64,000 nucleotides of DNA from the NCBI GenBank assembly GCA_041747435.1, contig JBGTFE010000117.1, forward strand, positions 62,001 through 126,000, read 5' to 3'. The notes below the pieces were generated by a model that saw only the letters and a program-made list of their open reading frames with translations, made no database searches and was not told the DNA's origin. How positions within the stretch are numbered: the stretch's first letter is position 1; every line of letters begins with the position of its first letter. Of the stretch, positions 42,903 through 51,860 are shown one piece after another. The stretch comes from JBGTFE01 sp041747435. GTDB lineage: Bacteria; Acidobacteriota; Blastocatellia; Pyrinomonadales; Pyrinomonadaceae. The position numbers and the translations under genes are program-made.

Positions 42903-43877
42903 ATGACTTATTTTGATTTTAAGAAAAACTACCTATCTTCACTGTCTTCACTGAGAAAAATCGCCCTCGTTTTATGCCTTTTGTTGTGGATTTGTATCCC
43001 TGCATCGGCAATTCCCGGAATCAATTTCGATTATGACGGAAAATCGGATATCAGCATTTTCCGCGGCGGCATTTGGTGGGGCTTAAACAGTGAGTCGAAT
43101 ACCGTTTTTGTAATTCACTGGGGTTTGATTTCCGACGTAATCGCGCCGGGCGACTATGACGGTGACGGGCTGACCGATCTAACCGTTTTTCGTCCCGATA
43201 CGGGCGTTTGGTATTCGCGTCGAAGTTCTAACGGGCAGCTTTTTGCGGTTCAATGGGGAAAAGCGTTTGACCTCGTGGTTCCCGCCGATTATGACGGCGA
43301 CGGACAAACCGATTTTGCGGTTTTTCGCCCCGATGACGGAGTTTGGTATATTTTGACAACTACTTCGGGTTACCGTCCGCGATATTTTAGATGGGGAAAA
43401 TTCGGTGATACTCCGGTTCCGGCTGATTACGACGGTGATGGAAAGGATGATATTGCCGTCTATCGCAAAACCGAAGACAATTGGTATATCGTTGATAGTT
43501 CAACCGGAATTCCCCGCGTGGTAAATTTTGGTTACGGCGGCTGTTGTATCGGCAGAACGCCGGTTCCAGCCGATTACACGGGCGATCGCAAAGCCGACCT
43601 CGCACATTACAGCCCCGACGGATTTTGGTTTATCAAACGCAGCGAAGATGGTGTTGTGGTTTCCCGCGAATTCGGAATTATCGGCGATCCGCCGATCCAT
43701 GCAGTGCCGGGCGATTATGACGGCGATCATAAAACCGATCTGGGAATTTTCCATCGCGGCAAATGGTATACCTATCGCAGCAGCACCAGCACGCAGGTTA
43801 ATTATGATTTCGGAGTACCTTTTGACAAACCGCTTCAAAGTATTTATTTCCGAAGCGATAATCCCTTTCCCTTTTGA
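42903..43877 (+). CDS. secreted protein made of six FG-GAP/VCBS-like repeats
   Basis: 324 aa. The ATG at 42903 has GGAG 7 bp upstream and opens a signal peptide (about 1-38, ending PASA); the in-frame ATG at 42819 is rejected. The whole mature part is six repeats of about 45 residues, each with a D-x-(D/T)GD-x-x-x-D loop, AVFR/AVYR-like strand, (V/N)WY and WG/FG. It is the repeat domain of the proteins at 11662 and 15075 in free-standing form. Likely a calcium-stabilised exported beta-propeller; role unknown. Terminator follows. Confidence 0.9.
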   Translation: MTYFDFKKNYLSSLSSLRKIALVLCLLLWICIPASAIPGINFDYDGKSDISIFRGGIWWGLNSESNTVFVIHWGLISDVIAPGDYDGDGLTDLTVFRPDTGVWYSRRSSNGQLFAVQWGKAFDLVVPADYDGDGQTDFAVFRPDDGVWYILTTTSGYRPRYFRWGKFGDTPVPADYDGDGKDDIAVYRKTEDNWYIVDSSTGIPRVVNFGYGGCCIGRTPVPADYTGDRKADLAHYSPDGFWFIKRSEDGVVVSREFGIIGDPPIHAVPGDYDGDHKTDLGIFHRGKWYTYRSSTSTQVNYDFGVPFDKPLQSIYFRSDNPFPF

Positions 43878-43911
43878 AGTTTGATCTTTAGGGAAAGCTG
43901 CGTAATTTTAC

Positions 43912-43943
43912 AAAGAGAGAGAACTTCTGTTTCTCTCTTTTTT
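43912..43943 (+). terminator. terminator after the six-repeat protein gene
   Basis: AAAGAGAGA (43912-43920) pairs with TCTCTCTTT (43932-43940), followed by T residues. Confidence 0.8.
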
Positions 43944-43973
43944 ATCTTAGTAATTCAAGCTAGAATCTCATTT

Positions 43974-46499
43974 ATGAAATTTGCGAAATTGCATGTTTTT
44001 TGCCTGTTGCTTTTATTTACCCAAATCAATTTCTCCCAGGAAAATCACGCAAAAATTCGCGCATCGGTTGAAAATCGTGATTATCAATCGGCGATCGCGG
44101 AACTGGAAACCCTCGAAAAATCTGACAAAAAATTATTTGAACTAAACAATTACGATTATTTGCTCGGCAGACTTCACGAGAAAAACGGAGATCTTGCGCA
44201 AGCGGCAGCGGTATTTCATGTCGTTTCGGCTCGCAATTCGATCTTGAAAGAATATGCGTTGTGGCATCTGTCGCAAATTGCGCGCGCATCCGGAAATCTA
44301 ATGCTTGAACGAGTTTATTTAAACAGAATTTCAGTTTTTGCGCCGGAAAGCTTATTAAAAGACGCGATTTCGGCGCGGATCGCGCGAAGCTTTTTTGAAA
44401 GCAAGAATTATGATTTGGTCGTGGGTCAATTGTTTGTTGTCAGCGGTAAGAAAGCAAACAGCAACGACCAACGGGCGACAAAAGACAATGACCTAACGCG
44501 AGAAAATCAACTTCTGCTCGCGCAGGCATATTTGCAGATCGGAAAAACGGGCGAAGCGCGCGAAATTTTTACAAAATTGGCGGACAATTTATCAAATCCC
44601 GCGCAGCCGGACGATTTTGCATTAGCCGCAGCGCGCGTTTTGGACGAGATGGACGGCGGCTCGGAAAATTTTGGCAAAACCGCGCCGCAATTGACCGAAA
44701 ACGATCATTTAAAACGCGCCGCGATCTATCATTTCAACCGCGATTTCGCTTTCGCGCGGCTCCATTTCGAGGCGGTTGTGACGCGTTTCCCCGAAAGCCC
44801 TAGCGTCGCATATGCTTTATATCAGATCGGTCGGACGCACGCGCAGGAAAGCAATTTCGCATCCGCTATCGAATTCTTCGAACGCGTTCAGGCGCAGTTT
44901 CCCAGCGATCTGATCGCGCGTGACGCGCTCAATCAAACCGCTTCGGCGTATGCACGGCTGAATAAATCGACCGAATCCGTTTCGCGTTACAAAAAATTTA
45001 TCGAAAAATACGCGGACGCCGACAATCTAGAACGCGCATATTTGAATATTATCGATGTTTTGCGTGACGCGGGCGAGGATACCGAAGTCCTGAATTGGAC
45101 CGTAAAAACGCAGGAAACTTTTCGCGGAAAACTACCCGAAGCGCTCGCGCTGTTTGCGCAGGCGCGCATTCGCGTCGCGCAAAACGATTGGCAAAATGCG
45201 TTTAATGATTTGAACAAACTTTTGACTCTTTCGGATCTGGGCGGCACGCGTGTTCCCGGCGGAACGAACAAAGCCGAAGTCACATTTCTCAAAGGCTTCA
45301 CACTCGAGCAGCAGCAAAAGTTTAGCGAGGCGATCGACGTTTATCTTTCGATTCCGGACGGGCGCGGCGAATATTACGGCTGGCGCGCGACGGAAAGATT
45401 GCGAGGTTTGGGAAGCGATGAAAAAACAGCGCGTTTTGTTGAAACTAAACTGACGGAACTTCGAGCTATTGGCGGAATAAATTCGCCAGACGAGCAAAGA
45501 AAAAATTATCAAACGCAATATCGTTTGATAAACGGCGCAACTCTCTTCAATAAAGACGCAAACTTTTATTTAGGTAAAATCGGGGCATCATATATGTCTT
45601 TGCCCGATTATAATTATGTTAAAACGCTTTCCTTTTTTGACCGTGCCGGACAATGTTTTCGTCCCGAGCCTTCCGGTACCGGCGCACGGGCTGAAGGTTG
45701 GGAGAAAAATTATTACGGTCGCTGTGATCTGCGGAGGGAAAATCGTCCGGTTGCGCCGAAGCGCACGGGACATTTTGTTTTTGCTGAAGAATTGATCTTT
45801 CTTGGACTTTATGACGAAGCCGCGCCCGAATTAGCAGTTGCGCTCGGCGCGAAAGATTCGTTTACAAATTTGGGCAAAGAAGACGCATCTTCGTTGGCAA
45901 TCGCATTCAAACGCGGTGAAATGGCAAATTTCGCCGTCGCTTTCATCGAACCGCTCTGGAAAAAAGTTCCGGCGGATTATCAAATCGAATTGATGCCGCG
46001 TGAACAGGTCGAATTGCTGTATCCCGCGCCGTATGCCGATTCGCTTTTGAAGCATGCCGGCGATAGAAATCTCGATCCGCGTTTTATTTTGTCGATAATG
46101 CGGCAGGAATCGCGTTATCGCGCCGACGTAAAGTCGTCTGCGGCGGCGCGCGGATTGATGCAGTTTATTCCGTCAACTTCGGAAAAGATCGCCGGCGAAC
46201 TCGGCAAATCGAACTTCAAGCAAGACGCGCTTTACGATCCGCCGACAGCGATCCTTTTCGGCTCACAGTATTTATCGAATCTTTTCCGCCAATTTCCGGG
46301 CGAGGGGCAGGCGGTCGCCGCAAGCTACAATGCCGGCGAAGATAATATGGCGCGCTGGCTCGCGCGTTCAAAATCAAATGATGCCGACCGATATGTTGCC
46401 GAAATCGTCTTTTCGCAAACAAAGGATTATGCCTATAAAGTGATGGCGAATTATCGCGTTTATCAAATGCTTTACGACGGAAATTTGAAAGCGAAATAA
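43974..46499 (+). CDS. soluble lytic murein transglycosylase, TPR-rich
   Basis: 841 aa from the ATG at 43974; the frame extends to 43881 but that part crosses a terminator. Signal peptide about 1-20 (ending INFS). Residues 40-600 are TPR-like helical repeats. The C-terminal SLT domain has the catalytic Glu in SIMRQESRY (about E712), GLMQFIPSTSEKIA, and AASYNAGEDNMARW. It cleaves peptidoglycan glycan strands in the periplasm, producing anhydromuropeptides. About 200 residues longer than E. coli Slt70, mostly in the helical region. Confidence 0.93.
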   Translation: MKFAKLHVFCLLLLFTQINFSQENHAKIRASVENRDYQSAIAELETLEKSDKKLFELNNYDYLLGRLHEKNGDLAQAAAVFHVVSARNSILKEYALWHLSQIARASGNLMLERVYLNRISVFAPESLLKDAISARIARSFFESKNYDLVVGQLFVVSGKKANSNDQRATKDNDLTRENQLLLAQAYLQIGKTGEAREIFTKLADNLSNPAQPDDFALAAARVLDEMDGGSENFGKTAPQLTENDHLKRAAIYHFNRDFAFARLHFEAVVTRFPESPSVAYALYQIGRTHAQESNFASAIEFFERVQAQFPSDLIARDALNQTASAYARLNKSTESVSRYKKFIEKYADADNLERAYLNIIDVLRDAGEDTEVLNWTVKTQETFRGKLPEALALFAQARIRVAQNDWQNAFNDLNKLLTLSDLGGTRVPGGTNKAEVTFLKGFTLEQQQKFSEAIDVYLSIPDGRGEYYGWRATERLRGLGSDEKTARFVETKLTELRAIGGINSPDEQRKNYQTQYRLINGATLFNKDANFYLGKIGASYMSLPDYNYVKTLSFFDRAGQCFRPEPSGTGARAEGWEKNYYGRCDLRRENRPVAPKRTGHFVFAEELIFLGLYDEAAPELAVALGAKDSFTNLGKEDASSLAIAFKRGEMANFAVAFIEPLWKKVPADYQIELMPREQVELLYPAPYADSLLKHAGDRNLDPRFILSIMRQESRYRADVKSSAAARGLMQFIPSTSEKIAGELGKSNFKQDALYDPPTAILFGSQYLSNLFRQFPGEGQAVAASYNAGEDNMARWLARSKSNDADRYVAEIVFSQTKDYAYKVMANYRVYQMLYDGNLKAK

Positions 46500-46552
46500 T
46501 CGCGCCAGTCGTTTTATTTCTAAGTTTGTTCTATTATTTCAACAGAAATTTT

Positions 46553-47437
46553 ATGCGTTATTCGATCATCTTCTTGTCATTTATTCTTCTTTTTAACGCG
46601 TGTTCGAAATCGCCACCGAGCGACCCGACCGAAGTTAAACGTTACAATCTAAAAGGAAAAGTCGTCTCAGTTGACCGCGCCGCGAAGACGGCGACGATAG
46701 CGCACGAAGAAATTCCGGGCTATATGTCGGCGATGACGATGGATTTTTCCATCCGTGCCGATTGGGTTTGGGACGATCTGACGAAAGACTCGGAAATTCA
46801 CGCCGAGCTTGTCGTGGACGAAAAGGACAAAGACGGTTATTGGCTCGAAAACATAGGCATCGTCGCCGCGCCGAATCCAAATATTCCTGCGCCGACGCCA
46901 AACCAAAATTTCGCTCAAATCGGTCAGGAAATTCCAAATTTCACTCTCATAAACCAGGACGGCAAGCGGTTTTCGATAAAGGATTACCGCGGTAAGGCTT
47001 TGGCGATCACGTTTATTTATACAAAATGTCCGCTGCCCGAATTTTGTATTCTGATGTCGCGAAATTTCTCTGATCTGGCAATTCAATTAAACGGTTCCGC
47101 CGAGTTAAAAGACAAAATTCGTCTTTTGAGCATTTCGTTTGACCCAAGGATCGACACGCCCGCGGAATTGAAAAAATACGGGATCGGCTATCTCGGCAAT
47201 CCCGCGAAACCGGACTTTACCGTTTGGCAGCTTGCGGTCGGCTCGGAAAAGGAAGTTAAGGAAGTTGCCGACTTTTTTGGTTTGCGTTACGAGGTGGATC
47301 AAAACGATAAGACGCAATTTAATCATTCTCTCCGCACCGCCGTTATCGCGCCTGACGGCAGAGTTACAAAGATCTTCGCCGGAAAAGAATGGACGCCAAA
47401 TGATTTGCTGAGAGAATTGGAGCTGACTTTGAAATAA
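46553..47437 (+). CDS. CusF-like/SCO1 fusion lipoprotein
   Basis: 294 aa from the ATG at 46553; lipobox LFNAC (Cys 17). Residues about 28-105 are a CusF-type copper-binding domain (KGKVVSVDRAAKTATIAHEE, PGYMSAMTMDF). Residues about 120-294 are a SCO1/SenC thioredoxin-fold domain, with the copper His in TQFNHSLRT. The cysteine site reads C-P-L-P-E-F-C (C159 and C165), five residues between cysteines instead of the classical three. Expected role: copper delivery or thiol chemistry for cytochrome oxidase on the periplasmic side. Confidence 0.9.
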   Translation: MRYSIIFLSFILLFNACSKSPPSDPTEVKRYNLKGKVVSVDRAAKTATIAHEEIPGYMSAMTMDFSIRADWVWDDLTKDSEIHAELVVDEKDKDGYWLENIGIVAAPNPNIPAPTPNQNFAQIGQEIPNFTLINQDGKRFSIKDYRGKALAITFIYTKCPLPEFCILMSRNFSDLAIQLNGSAELKDKIRLLSISFDPRIDTPAELKKYGIGYLGNPAKPDFTVWQLAVGSEKEVKEVADFFGLRYEVDQNDKTQFNHSLRTAVIAPDGRVTKIFAGKEWTPNDLLRELELTLK

Positions 47438-47463
47438 TTACGTTAAATTAATTAAACGTAATT
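47436..47463. promoter_or_regulatory. near-perfect 28-bp palindrome at the SCO1 stop
   Basis: Half-site AATTACGTT with an AT-rich centre, one mismatched pair. It overlaps the stop codon. Could be an RNA hairpin or a protein-binding site. The rest of 47464-47601 is AT-rich without a recognised element. Confidence 0.5.
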
Positions 47464-47601
47464 GTTACTCTGTAAGGAGATATAAGGCAATAATTCATTG
47501 ACTTTCCAATAAAGAGTGAAGTATAAACAATTCGGTTCAATATATAGTTCACTGTTCTAAATTGGCGTTGTAAATCAGATTTTTTTGTAATCTTTTATAG
47601 T

Positions 47602-48273
47602 ATGAGAGAATGTCCCAAGTGTAATCAGGTATTTCTGGATGAATATCAATACTGTTTGACAGACGGTTCGAAGCTTGAAAATGTTATGGATATTAATTTG
47701 ATTATCGAAGATTTCAGCTCTGCTCCAACCGAAGTAATTCCCGCTCGACAAATAATCTCAAACGATTTACCGAAATCTCAATTAACGAATCAATTCAGAG
47801 AAAATGTCTCTCCGCTTAATAAAAATAAAAGGTGGCTTTATTTGTTAAGCGGAATTTTGACTATTACCGCAATCGCAATCGGTTATTTGCTTTATAAACC
47901 GACGGTTTCCGAAATGCCGAAAATCGTTCTTAACCCGAGCGGCAGATGGAAAGGTGAGTGGTCTTCACCGAACGGCAATCTTTATCAAGCTGACGTGAAT
48001 TTGAATGACGAAGAAGTAAATAAACTTAGCGGTCAGATAGTTTATACATTGAAAGAGTCAAAAACGCGAGCAAAAGACAAAATCGGTTCGATGGCAATTG
48101 AGCATGTTGAAGGCACATTTGATCCAATGACGCGCCTTCTCCAAGTCAGAGGCGTGAAGAAAGACGATCCGCAAAATATTATAATTCTGGACAAATATCA
48201 ATTGACTTTATCCGAAGATAATCAGACTCTCATTGGAAACAGTTTAAACGGTCGGCTCATCTTAAAGCGTTAA
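47602..48273 (+). CDS. membrane protein with N-terminal zinc ribbon, unknown function
   Basis: 223 aa. MRECPKCNQVFLDEYQYCLTDG is a short zinc-ribbon of the kind found at the start of many acidobacterial proteins. One membrane helix at about 77-97 separates it from a beta-rich exterior domain (about 110-223; GRWKGEWSSPNGNLYQADVNL) that resembles lipocalin-like sheets. AT-richer than neighbours. It is followed by an attC-like element at 48302, so it could be cassette-borne; the left border is not identified. Confidence 0.7.
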   Translation: MRECPKCNQVFLDEYQYCLTDGSKLENVMDINLIIEDFSSAPTEVIPARQIISNDLPKSQLTNQFRENVSPLNKNKRWLYLLSGILTITAIAIGYLLYKPTVSEMPKIVLNPSGRWKGEWSSPNGNLYQADVNLNDEEVNKLSGQIVYTLKESKTRAKDKIGSMAIEHVEGTFDPMTRLLQVRGVKKDDPQNIIILDKYQLTLSEDNQTLIGNSLNGRLILKR

Positions 48274-48301
48274 GCGTTTCCGTACTAAAGATGAAGGAAA
48301 C

Positions 48302-48407
48302 GCCGAACAATTGAATGGACGTGAGCGCGAAACAGCGACTTTGTTATCAACGGCTTTTGGTGCTCGAAGTTGTGCGTAATAGGTTTCGCCCTACGTCATC
48401 TCCGCAG
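48302..48407 (+). other. attC-like element A
   Basis: Starts GCCGAACAATTGAATGGACG and ends near GTCATCTCCGCAG-TT. It aligns end to end with element B at 51861-51950. Internal arms GCGAAAC and GTTTCGC pair. The R'' box has one mismatch to RYYYAAC, so it may be a decayed site. The rest of 48274-48611 contains no gene. Confidence 0.45.
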
Positions 48408-48611
48408 TTGTGCCGTCGCGAAAGCCGAAGAAGTGTACCATTCCGAAATCTTCGGCAAAAAGGATTGGATTTCGGCTGGTTTGAAGAAGTTTTTTTAACC
48501 TGGTTTTTCGATAATCAGAGCAAGCGTTTTGAGTTTGCACACTTAGTTTGTCCACTTAAAAACACGCTGAAGAGGCAAACTCAAAACCGGCATTTGCCCA
48601 AAATCACGGTG

Positions 48612-49157
48612 TTAGAATTCGACCACAATGCGCGTGGCTTGTTCCGTTCCGGTGCCGGTGAAAACTACGTTCCCGTCGGCATCGAAGATTTCAACCTGCA
48701 ACTGACCGCTCCAACTGGTGCCGCGCTGATTCAAGGTTGCATTGTGCCGGATTTTCGCTTCGCCTTGATAATTTCCGTCAGCGTCGTAAAAAAGCTGTAT
48801 AAAAGTAAAGGCGTAACTGCGGCTGCCCGTTTTTTCCCATGCACCGTGTCCGGCTGTCGCTATGGGCGGAACTCCCGGAGGCGCGTTCAGAATGATGTCG
48901 CCCTGCGCCGAAGCGATTAATCCGCCGTCTTTGTTAAAGGTGATCAGACCTATGAAAGACGGCGCGCCGCCCGGAGGATTTACAGTTACGCGCCACGAAC
49001 CCGTTATATCGCCGAATTGCTGAAGGGCAGACTGTTGGGAAAGTTTGTCAAGCTGTTCGCCCGATTGAGCGAATACAACTGTCGTTTGCAGAGCGAGAAG
49101 CCCCGCCACAAATAAAACCGCGAATATTGTTTTTACGTTCATTTTTTTTATGTTCAT
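48612..49157 (-). CDS. secreted lipocalin-like protein, unknown function
   Basis: 181 aa; signal peptide about 1-30 (ending VVFA). The mature part has the look of a small beta-barrel: GDITGSWRVTVNPPGG, then alternating strands with YDADGNYQGEAKIRHNATL and FDADGNVVFTGTGT. A second ATG at codon 6 is possible. Divergent from the winged-helix/TPR regulator, with a palindrome between, so it may be regulated by it. Confidence 0.75.
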   Translation of the reverse strand: MNIKKMNVKTIFAVLFVAGLLALQTTVVFAQSGEQLDKLSQQSALQQFGDITGSWRVTVNPPGGAPSFIGLITFNKDGGLIASAQGDIILNAPPGVPPIATAGHGAWEKTGSRSYAFTFIQLFYDADGNYQGEAKIRHNATLNQRGTSWSGQLQVEIFDADGNVVFTGTGTEQATRIVVEF

Positions 49158-49250
49158 TTTTTTCTCCTTAATTTTTTTTCAAAGTTTTTTCTTTGTCAGA
49201 GCCGGTCAAGTTTGCTTGAAAAATTTTCTCTTCCGGCGATTGTTTGTTAA

Positions 49251-49274
49251 AATTGACGAATTGCAGCGTCAATT
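49251..49274. promoter_or_regulatory. operator-like inverted repeat in a divergent intergenic region
   Basis: AATTGACG (49251-49258), 8 bp, CGTCAATT (49267-49274); half-site centres are 16 bp apart. It lies in the 210-bp gap between the 48612 and 49368 genes; the half-site contains TTGACG, which could also act as a -35 hexamer. Confidence 0.5.
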
Positions 49275-49367
49275 AAGAAATTTGCGACATCGCCAGAATC
49301 GCTCGAAGGCTTTTAAAAAGTCTTAAATCGGGCGATAAATTTTTCTAAATTTTTTTAAAACAGTTCA

Positions 49368-51275
49368 ATGAACGCCGAAAGGAAAAAAATTCTTTGCTTT
49401 GCCGAGTTTGAGCTTGACGGCGGAAAGCGTCGGCTGTCGCGCGCCGGCGAACCGCTCGCGCTTAACGCGAAGGCTTTTGATTTACTGGTTTTCTTAGCGG
49501 AAAACGCCGGACGAATCATTTCAAAGGAAGAAATTCTGAACGCCGTTTGGGAAAATCAATTTGTTGAGGAAGCAAATCTGGCAGTGCAGATTTCGACTTT
49601 AAGAAAAGTGCTGGGCGAGCGCACGGACGCGCCTCGTTTTTTGGCGACGATTCCGGGCAAGGGTTATAAATTTATCGGCGACGTTCAAAACGCCGATGAA
49701 AATGACAGTATCGAAAGGCGCGGATCCGGGCGCGGCGCGGCGGACGAAACCGAAGAATCGCCGCCTGCGGATGCCGAACAATTTCTAAAAAGAAAGCTGC
49801 AAAATCGAAAAGCGGTTTTTGCTCTCGCCGGTTTGGGTTTGCTGGTTTTAATCGGTTTTGTCGGTTTCAGGTATTTTAACGCCGTGTCGAAAACGCCGAT
49901 CAATTCAATCGCCGTTCTGCCATTTATCAATCAAAGCGGCGACGCAACCACCGAATATTTGAGCGACGGGTTGGCGGAGAGCGTGATTTATTCGCTTTCG
50001 CAAATTTCTGAATTGCGTGTGATGTCGCGCAATTCGTCGTTTCGTTACAAAGGCAAAGAAACGGACGCGAAAACCGTCGGCGGCGAATTAAACGCGCAGG
50101 CGATTCTGACCGGTCGTATCGTTCAAATCGGCGATACTTTGTCAGTCAGCGTGGAGCTCGTTTCAGCGAACGATAATTCCGTGATTTGGGGCGAGCGATT
50201 CACCCGTCAGATGTCCGATGTCGAAAAACTGCAAACCGACATCGCTCAAGCCGCATTGCAAAAGATGCGGCTCAACCTTTCCGGCGCGGACGAGCGACGC
50301 TTCAAAAAATCGCAAACCGACGACCCCGAAGCCTATCAACTTTATTTGACCGGACGCTATCATTTGAACCGTCTGACCGACGAAGGCTTTTTGAAAGGTC
50401 TGGACTATTTCGGACAAGCGATACATAAAGACCCGAACTACGCGCTGGCGTATGTCGGGTTGGCGGATGCTTACAATATACTGAGCGGCTGGAACGCGAT
50501 TTCGCCAAAAGAAGGTTTCCCGAAAGCGCGAGCGGCGGCGACGAAGGCGTTGGAGATTGACGACGAATTGGCGGAGGCGCACACCGCGCTCGGAACCGTC
50601 AAACACTTTTACGATTGGGATTGGCAGGGCGCGGAGCGGGAATTCAAGCGAGCCATCGAGATTAACCCGAATTACGCCGACGCTCATAAAATGTATGCCT
50701 TTTACTTGTCGGCGATGGGACGCTTTGACGAAGCTCTCGCGGAAATGAAACGCGCCCAGGAACTCGATCCGCTTTCGCTGGAAAAAATCGCGGGCGCGGG
50801 CGACATACTTCGCTACCAACGCCAATACGATCAAGCGATAGAGAAATATCAAAAGGCACTCGAAATGGACTCAAACTCCGGCTTTGCACATTGGGCAATC
50901 GGGAACGCATACGTTAATCAAGGAATGTATCTCGAAGCCATTGCCGAATATCAAAAGGCGATACCTTTATCGGGAGACTCGCCCGACGAACCGGCATCTC
51001 TCGGATACGCCTTCGCCCTGTCTGGAAAAGGAAAAGAGGCGTTTCAGATTATTGACGATTTGAAGCGGCGGTCAAAGGAAAGCTACATTCCGCCGACGCT
51101 GATTGCAATGGTTTATGCCGGACTTGGGGAGAACGAGCAAGCCTTCGAGTGGCTCGACAAGGCTTATGACGGACAAGATTCCAATTTGGTTTATCTCAAA
51201 GTAGATCCGATGTTCGATAATCTTCGCTCAGACCCGCGATACGCGAATCTGTGGCGGCGCGTCGGGTTGCCCTGA
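49368..51275 (+). CDS. winged-helix (OmpR/CadC-type), TolB-like and TPR regulator
   Basis: 635 aa. An N-terminal winged-helix domain (about 8-105; ALNAKAFDLLVFLAENAGR, VWENQFVEEANLAVQISTLR, LATIPGKGYKFIG) is followed by one membrane helix (about 146-168), a TolB-like/FlgO-type beta-alpha domain (about 175-305; IAVLPFINQSGD, YLSDGLAESVIYSLSQ) and five or more TPRs (about 330-620). It is a one-component membrane-spanning regulator with cytoplasmic DNA-binding and external sensing parts, an architecture frequent in Acidobacteria. The signal is unknown. The likely target region is the palindrome upstream. Confidence 0.9.
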   Translation: MNAERKKILCFAEFELDGGKRRLSRAGEPLALNAKAFDLLVFLAENAGRIISKEEILNAVWENQFVEEANLAVQISTLRKVLGERTDAPRFLATIPGKGYKFIGDVQNADENDSIERRGSGRGAADETEESPPADAEQFLKRKLQNRKAVFALAGLGLLVLIGFVGFRYFNAVSKTPINSIAVLPFINQSGDATTEYLSDGLAESVIYSLSQISELRVMSRNSSFRYKGKETDAKTVGGELNAQAILTGRIVQIGDTLSVSVELVSANDNSVIWGERFTRQMSDVEKLQTDIAQAALQKMRLNLSGADERRFKKSQTDDPEAYQLYLTGRYHLNRLTDEGFLKGLDYFGQAIHKDPNYALAYVGLADAYNILSGWNAISPKEGFPKARAAATKALEIDDELAEAHTALGTVKHFYDWDWQGAEREFKRAIEINPNYADAHKMYAFYLSAMGRFDEALAEMKRAQELDPLSLEKIAGAGDILRYQRQYDQAIEKYQKALEMDSNSGFAHWAIGNAYVNQGMYLEAIAEYQKAIPLSGDSPDEPASLGYAFALSGKGKEAFQIIDDLKRRSKESYIPPTLIAMVYAGLGENEQAFEWLDKAYDGQDSNLVYLKVDPMFDNLRSDPRYANLWRRVGLP

Positions 51276-51379
51276 TAAATGTTCAAAGTAAAGGCATTAT
51301 GCATCTCAATCGTTAGGCGGCAGAGTTGAGCATCCGGTTAAAAGCAGTAGCATAAACATCAACACGAGAGGAGACACTA

Positions 51380-51853
51380 ATGAAAAGAATTTTCGGTTTT
51401 GCAATATTGATAGTGGTCGTAATGTCTTTGACCTACAATGGCAAAGCAGCAAGCGACAAAAAGGTAATCGAGAAGTTCTTTGCTGCTTGGAACTCAAATG
51501 ATGCGGATAAGGCGGCGGCTTATTTTAGCGAGGATGCGGTGTATGAGGACGTAGCCGCAGGTCAGATTAAACGTGGAAGAGCCGAAGTGCGCGAATGGGT
51601 CGAAGGAGCAGTTGTTGCCGTTGAAAATTTTAAACTCGAGATCGTAAGCAGTTCCTTTCACAAAGGACACGGTGTGGTGGAATGGGTCTGGAGCGGCACC
51701 GATAAAGGACTGCTCAAAACCGGGAAGAAATTTTCTGTTCGTGGCGTTAGCGTCTATGAGATACGTGGAGGAAAAATCTCACGTTACAAGGAGTTCTACG
51801 ATTTCGCCACGGTCATGAGACAAGTTGGGTTGCTGCCAGCCGAAAAGGAGTGA
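51380..51853 (+). CDS. exported SnoaL/NTF2-like protein
   Basis: 157 aa; GAGAGGAG lies upstream of the ATG. Signal peptide about 1-24 (ending GKAA). The mature part is a SnoaL-like alpha+beta cone: FFAAWNSNDADKAAAYFSED, YEDVAAGQIKRGRAEVREWV, then WSGTDKG and YEIRGGKISRYKEFYD. Members bind or isomerise polyketide-like or other small hydrophobic molecules; activity here is unknown. It is the sole cargo of the cassette-like segment. Confidence 0.85.
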   Translation: MKRIFGFAILIVVVMSLTYNGKAASDKKVIEKFFAAWNSNDADKAAAYFSEDAVYEDVAAGQIKRGRAEVREWVEGAVVAVENFKLEIVSSSFHKGHGVVEWVWSGTDKGLLKTGKKFSVRGVSVYEIRGGKISRYKEFYDFATVMRQVGLLPAEKE

Positions 51854-51860
51854 GCAAGCC

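Noticed and set aside
48315..48920. 201-aa plus-strand ORF
   Set aside because: It runs antisense to the secreted lipocalin-like gene and through the attC-like element; composition looks like a shadow frame.
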